From assembly GCA_963740675.1 (NCBI GenBank), contig CAVUFS010000007.1, positions 496,001-560,000 of the forward strand: a stretch of DNA of 64,000 bases. Direction: 5' to 3'. Source of the DNA: CAIKMD01 sp963740675. GTDB taxonomy: Bacteria > Pseudomonadota > Alphaproteobacteria > ATCC43930 > CGMCC-115725. Within the stretch, counting starts at the first letter, position 1, and each line of letters opens with the position of its first letter. The notes beneath the pieces are model-generated. The model had not been told where the DNA came from and ran no database searches. It was given only the letters and a program-made list of their open reading frames with translations. A program made the translations under genes and the position numbers. This document shows, in pieces, positions 62,701 to 64,000 of this stretch.

Positions 62701-62864
62701 TCGTCGGCGGTCTCGTCGTCTCCCAGTCGCTCACTCTGTTCATCACACCGGTGATCTATCTCTACCTCGAGAAATTCCGACTCTTGTTCGCACGCGGCGC
62801 CGAACCCGCGCCGGCGCTCGGCGTGCCCGAAGGCAGTCATGCCGTGCGCGAAGCTGGCGAATAA
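59733..62864 (+). CDS. RND-family efflux permease, AcrB/MdtC type (system 2)
   Basis: Exporter of 1043 residues. It begins MSLPELCIRRPVMTTLLMLA. Proton-relay Asp pair in GFVVDDAIVMLENI; lysine in GIVKKNAIMMIDFA; periplasmic porter domains between. Same overall layout as system 1 and a clear paralogue. With its adaptor it would pump hydrophobic or toxic compounds out with a TolC-like protein encoded elsewhere. In E. coli MdtB and MdtC, two related permeases form a mixed trimer; that is possible here but not shown. Confidence 0.95.
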   Translation: MSLPELCIRRPVMTTLLMLAFVIFGLFSYRLLPVAAIPKVDFPTIVVTGHFPGASPETMAASVATPLERQFSTIAGLNSMVSSSGLGITQITMQFDLTRDIDGAALDVQSALTSAARKLPIQMTTPPSFLKANPADAPVIFLNLNSATMPLSEVDEYAETLIAQRLSTLTGVSQVLVMGQQKFAVRVQANPEALAAKGMTLDDLQSAVAAANSSTPVGTLMGERQAYTIQANGQLPHAAQYQNLIVAYRNGAPVRLKDVAKAVDSVEDDRQASWYNGNRGILLAVQRQPDANTVAVVDSVKALIPVFESQLPASVKLNVLLDHSISIRNSVNDVQTTLLITAALVILVIFIFLRNVTATLIPALALPVSIIGTFAGMELLGYSIDNLSLMALTLSVGFVVDDAIVMLENIMRHVEGGERVIDAAFRGSREIAFTILSITLSLVAVFIPVLFMGGVVGRVFREFAVTISLTILISGFVSLTLTPMLASRLIKAHHGEHHNFAYRLFERGFDALLAGYRAGLSTVMRWRRTTLFITICSVALSGYLFAIVPKGFFPIVDTGVLIGSTEAAQDISMQAMAEHTLDVARVIKADPNVSDVTAFVGAGGSNPSLNAGRLFIQLKPRNERALSATQVIQELRPKVARVVGMNTFFQPLQDINLGGRPSKSQFQYTLQDGNTDELYKYAGTMESRMRGLAGVQDVTSDLQLHNRLAMIDINRDKAAQMGITVDQIRNTFYSAFGTRQISTIYEPSNSYEVILELDPNDQQSPTDLSKIYVRASSGQMVPLAAVASISEGIGPVTINHQGQLPSVTISFNLQPGYSLGTAINEIAQLERDVELPVSVSSSYQGNAQVFQQALQGQGLLLSAAVIVIYIVLGILYESFIHPITILSGLPAAALGALLTLMLFHQDMSVIAIIGVVMLIGIVKKNAIMMIDFALDRQRNGANAEEAIFDACLLRFRPIMMTTMAAIMGGLPIAIGWGEGAELRRPLGLVVVGGLVVSQSLTLFITPVIYLYLEKFRLLFARGAEPAPALGVPEGSHAVREAGE

Positions 62865-63710
62865 GCGCCGCGTCGCTTTCGGTCTCGTCGCGGCGGCGCT
62901 GACGCTCTGCGTAAGCCTTGTCGCCAACGCGGCGGCAGGCCGATGCGCGGCGCGCAAAACGTGCTGCCGCCCCCGCCGATGCCCGATGCGCAGCGCTACG
63001 ATCGCTGCCTTCAGCTCGCTCATACCGATCCGCAAAAGGCCTTCGACGATGCCGATGCCTGGCGCAATCTCGGCGGCGGCTTTCCGGCGCAGCACTGCGC
63101 CGCGGTCGCGCTGATCGGCCTCAAGAGATATGCAGACGCCGCGACGCGGCTCGAAGCATTGGCCAACGCCATGATGCAGGCAGGGCCCGAGATGCGCGGC
63201 GACGCGCTGGAGCAGGCCGGCCAGGCATGGCTGCTCGCCGGTAAGCCGAACGAAGCGAAGATCGCTTTCGACGGCGCGCTCGGCTTCAAGCCGAAGGATG
63301 CGGAGTTGCTGATTGACCGCGCGGAAGCCTTCGCCCTCGGCGCCAAATTCTTCGACGCGATCGACGATCTCAACGCCGTGCTCGACCAATCGCCCAATCG
63401 GGTCGACGCGCTGGTTTATCGCGCCTCCGCTTACCGCCAACTCGGCTCGCTCGATCTTGCCTCCGACGACATCGAGCGCGCGCTGCGCCTTGATCCGAAT
63501 TCCGTCGCCGGCCTTCTCGAGCGTGGCAATCTACGCCGGCAGAAGGACGATAACGCCGGCGCCAAGGCCGATTGGCAGCAAGTGATGAAACTGGGCGCCG
63601 GCACGCCGTCGGCCGCGTCGGCGCAGGACAATCTCGCGCACCTCACCGATCAACCCGCAAGCGGGCAAAGCCTGATCACCGGCCCGACGGCACCGAAAGC
63701 CAAGCCCTAA
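62839..63710 (+). pseudogene. Secreted TPR-repeat protein, frameshifted after the signal peptide
   Basis: A clean signal peptide (KLANKRRVAFGLVAAALTLC, ending ANA-A) starts at an ATG at 62839 inside the end of the RND gene. About 33 codons later the protein continues one frame over: MRGAQNVLPPPPMPDAQRYD and then tetratricopeptide helices such as AKIAFDGALGFKPKDAELLI and ASDDIERALRLDPNSVAGLL to a TAA at 63710. A short indel near 62935 separates export signal and body. If the downstream ATG at 62943 is used alone, the product (255 residues) would stay in the cytoplasm. Probably a periplasmic partner of the efflux unit. Confidence 0.78.
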
Positions 63711-63736
63711 GCACCGCGACGCCAAGGCCGCGGCAC

Positions 63737-64000
63737 TTAGAAATCGAGATCGGCGTAGTGCTTGGGCGGCGGCACGCCGGGCACGGTGTCGGCGAGGATT
63801 GGCCGGAAGCTCGGCCGCGATTTCACCCGCGCATACCATTCCTTTGCCGGCTCGAACTCGTCCCAGGCAACATCGCCGAGGTAGTCGAGGACCGAGAGAT
63901 GCGCCGCGGCGGTCACGTCGGCGAGCGAGAAATAATCCCCCGCCAACCAGCCGCGATAACGCTCCGTCAGATAGGCGACGTAGTCGAGATGGTATTTGAG
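63737..64000 (-). CDS. Glutathione S-transferase family protein (3' part only)
   Basis: C-terminal 87 residues of a GST-fold protein; the 5' part lies outside the window, and the frame is open at base 64000. Visible: WLAGDYFSLADVTAAAHLSV (the conserved GST helix with Asp) and WYARVKSRPSFRPILADTVP, ending KHYADLDF. This ending is typical of an alphaproteobacterial GST-like group that I think includes the cell-division protein FzlA, but the N-terminal half is needed to decide. Confidence 0.8.
   Translation of the reverse strand, partial: LKYHLDYVAYLTERYRGWLAGDYFSLADVTAAAHLSVLDYLGDVAWDEFEPAKEWYARVKSRPSFRPILADTVPGVPPPKHYADLDF

Noticed and set aside
1..64000. CRISPR arrays, IS elements, prophage or toxin-antitoxin systems
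   Set aside because: No regularly spaced repeats, transposase, phage or toxin-antitoxin motifs were seen on either strand.

Overview
The window is chromosomal DNA of a GC-rich alphaproteobacterium. The evidence is the translation-gene block (thrS-infC and rpmI-rplT-pheS-pheT), small membrane proteins of alphaproteobacterial type, two kinds of intergenic palindromic repeat, and many periplasmic binding proteins beside oxygenase and hydrolase genes. The order is uncertain (Hyphomicrobiales or Rhodospirillales). I see no plasmid, phage or IS genes, no CRISPR array and no integrase. One tRNA gene, tRNA-Ser(GGA), is present.

Layout. 1-4.5 kb: 3' part of an ABC exporter, an NMT1-type binding protein, a bicupin protein and its GntR-family regulator. 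4.6-9.2 kb: a branched-chain amino acid/amide type ABC importer (livG-livF-livH-livM) facing its Tat-exported binding protein. 9.3-12 kb: a uracil-DNA glycosylase-like gene, a frameshifted sirtuin and an ACMSD-type amidohydrolase. 12.1-17 kb: a minus-strand catabolic operon holding two copies of a 'flavin monooxygenase + FAH hydrolase' module around a TRAP binding protein; one monooxygenase is a clear pseudogene with an internal deletion. 17.3-18.6 kb: a CsbD protein, a proline-rich 52-residue ORF, a strong terminator and a TauD-like dioxygenase damaged at its start. 18.6-23.6 kb: an overlapping operon of Rieske oxygenase, binding protein, molybdenum hydroxylase large subunit and DUF2237 protein. 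23.7-26.8 kb: a double-domain ABC permease divergent from its binding protein. 26.8-34.2 kb: an acetyltransferase, a YghU-like GST, binding proteins, tRNA-Ser, and an alpha/beta hydrolase-luciferase-like oxygenase pair. 34.2-50 kb: lepA, pheT-pheS-rplT-rpmI and infC-thrS, with a 6.8-kb phthalate-like cassette (LysR, Gfo/Idh dehydrogenase, Rieske oxygenase, TctC, TctA-TctB fusion) between rpmI and infC. 50-54 kb: two glycosyltransferases, an ABHD10-like hydrolase and a sugar-epimerase-like gene. 54-63.7 kb: two divergent RND efflux systems and a TPR protein. The window ends in a GST-family gene.

How the genes fit together. The accessory parts look like a mosaic for taking up and oxidatively degrading aromatic or other organic acids: uptake proteins (ABC, TRAP and TTT binding proteins) lie in the same transcription units as Rieske, flavin or molybdenum oxygenases and FAH hydrolases. 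No oxygenase reductase and no small or medium molybdenum-hydroxylase subunit is visible. Several binding proteins have no permease here.

A striking property is the number of reading-frame breaks. Single-base shifts, or breaks consistent with them, occur in cobB, the TauD gene, tctC, the GT9 glycosyltransferase, the ABHD10-like hydrolase, the epimerase and the TPR gene; the monooxygenase pseudogene is broken more severely, and livM lacks a normal stop. The translation genes and both 3.1-kb RND genes are intact. Base-level assembly error and real gene decay cannot be told apart from the sequence alone. I did not find a convincing wholly new system. The best candidates for something unusual are the Rieske-binding protein-molybdenum hydroxylase operon, the cassette inside the translation block, and the rpmI leader.
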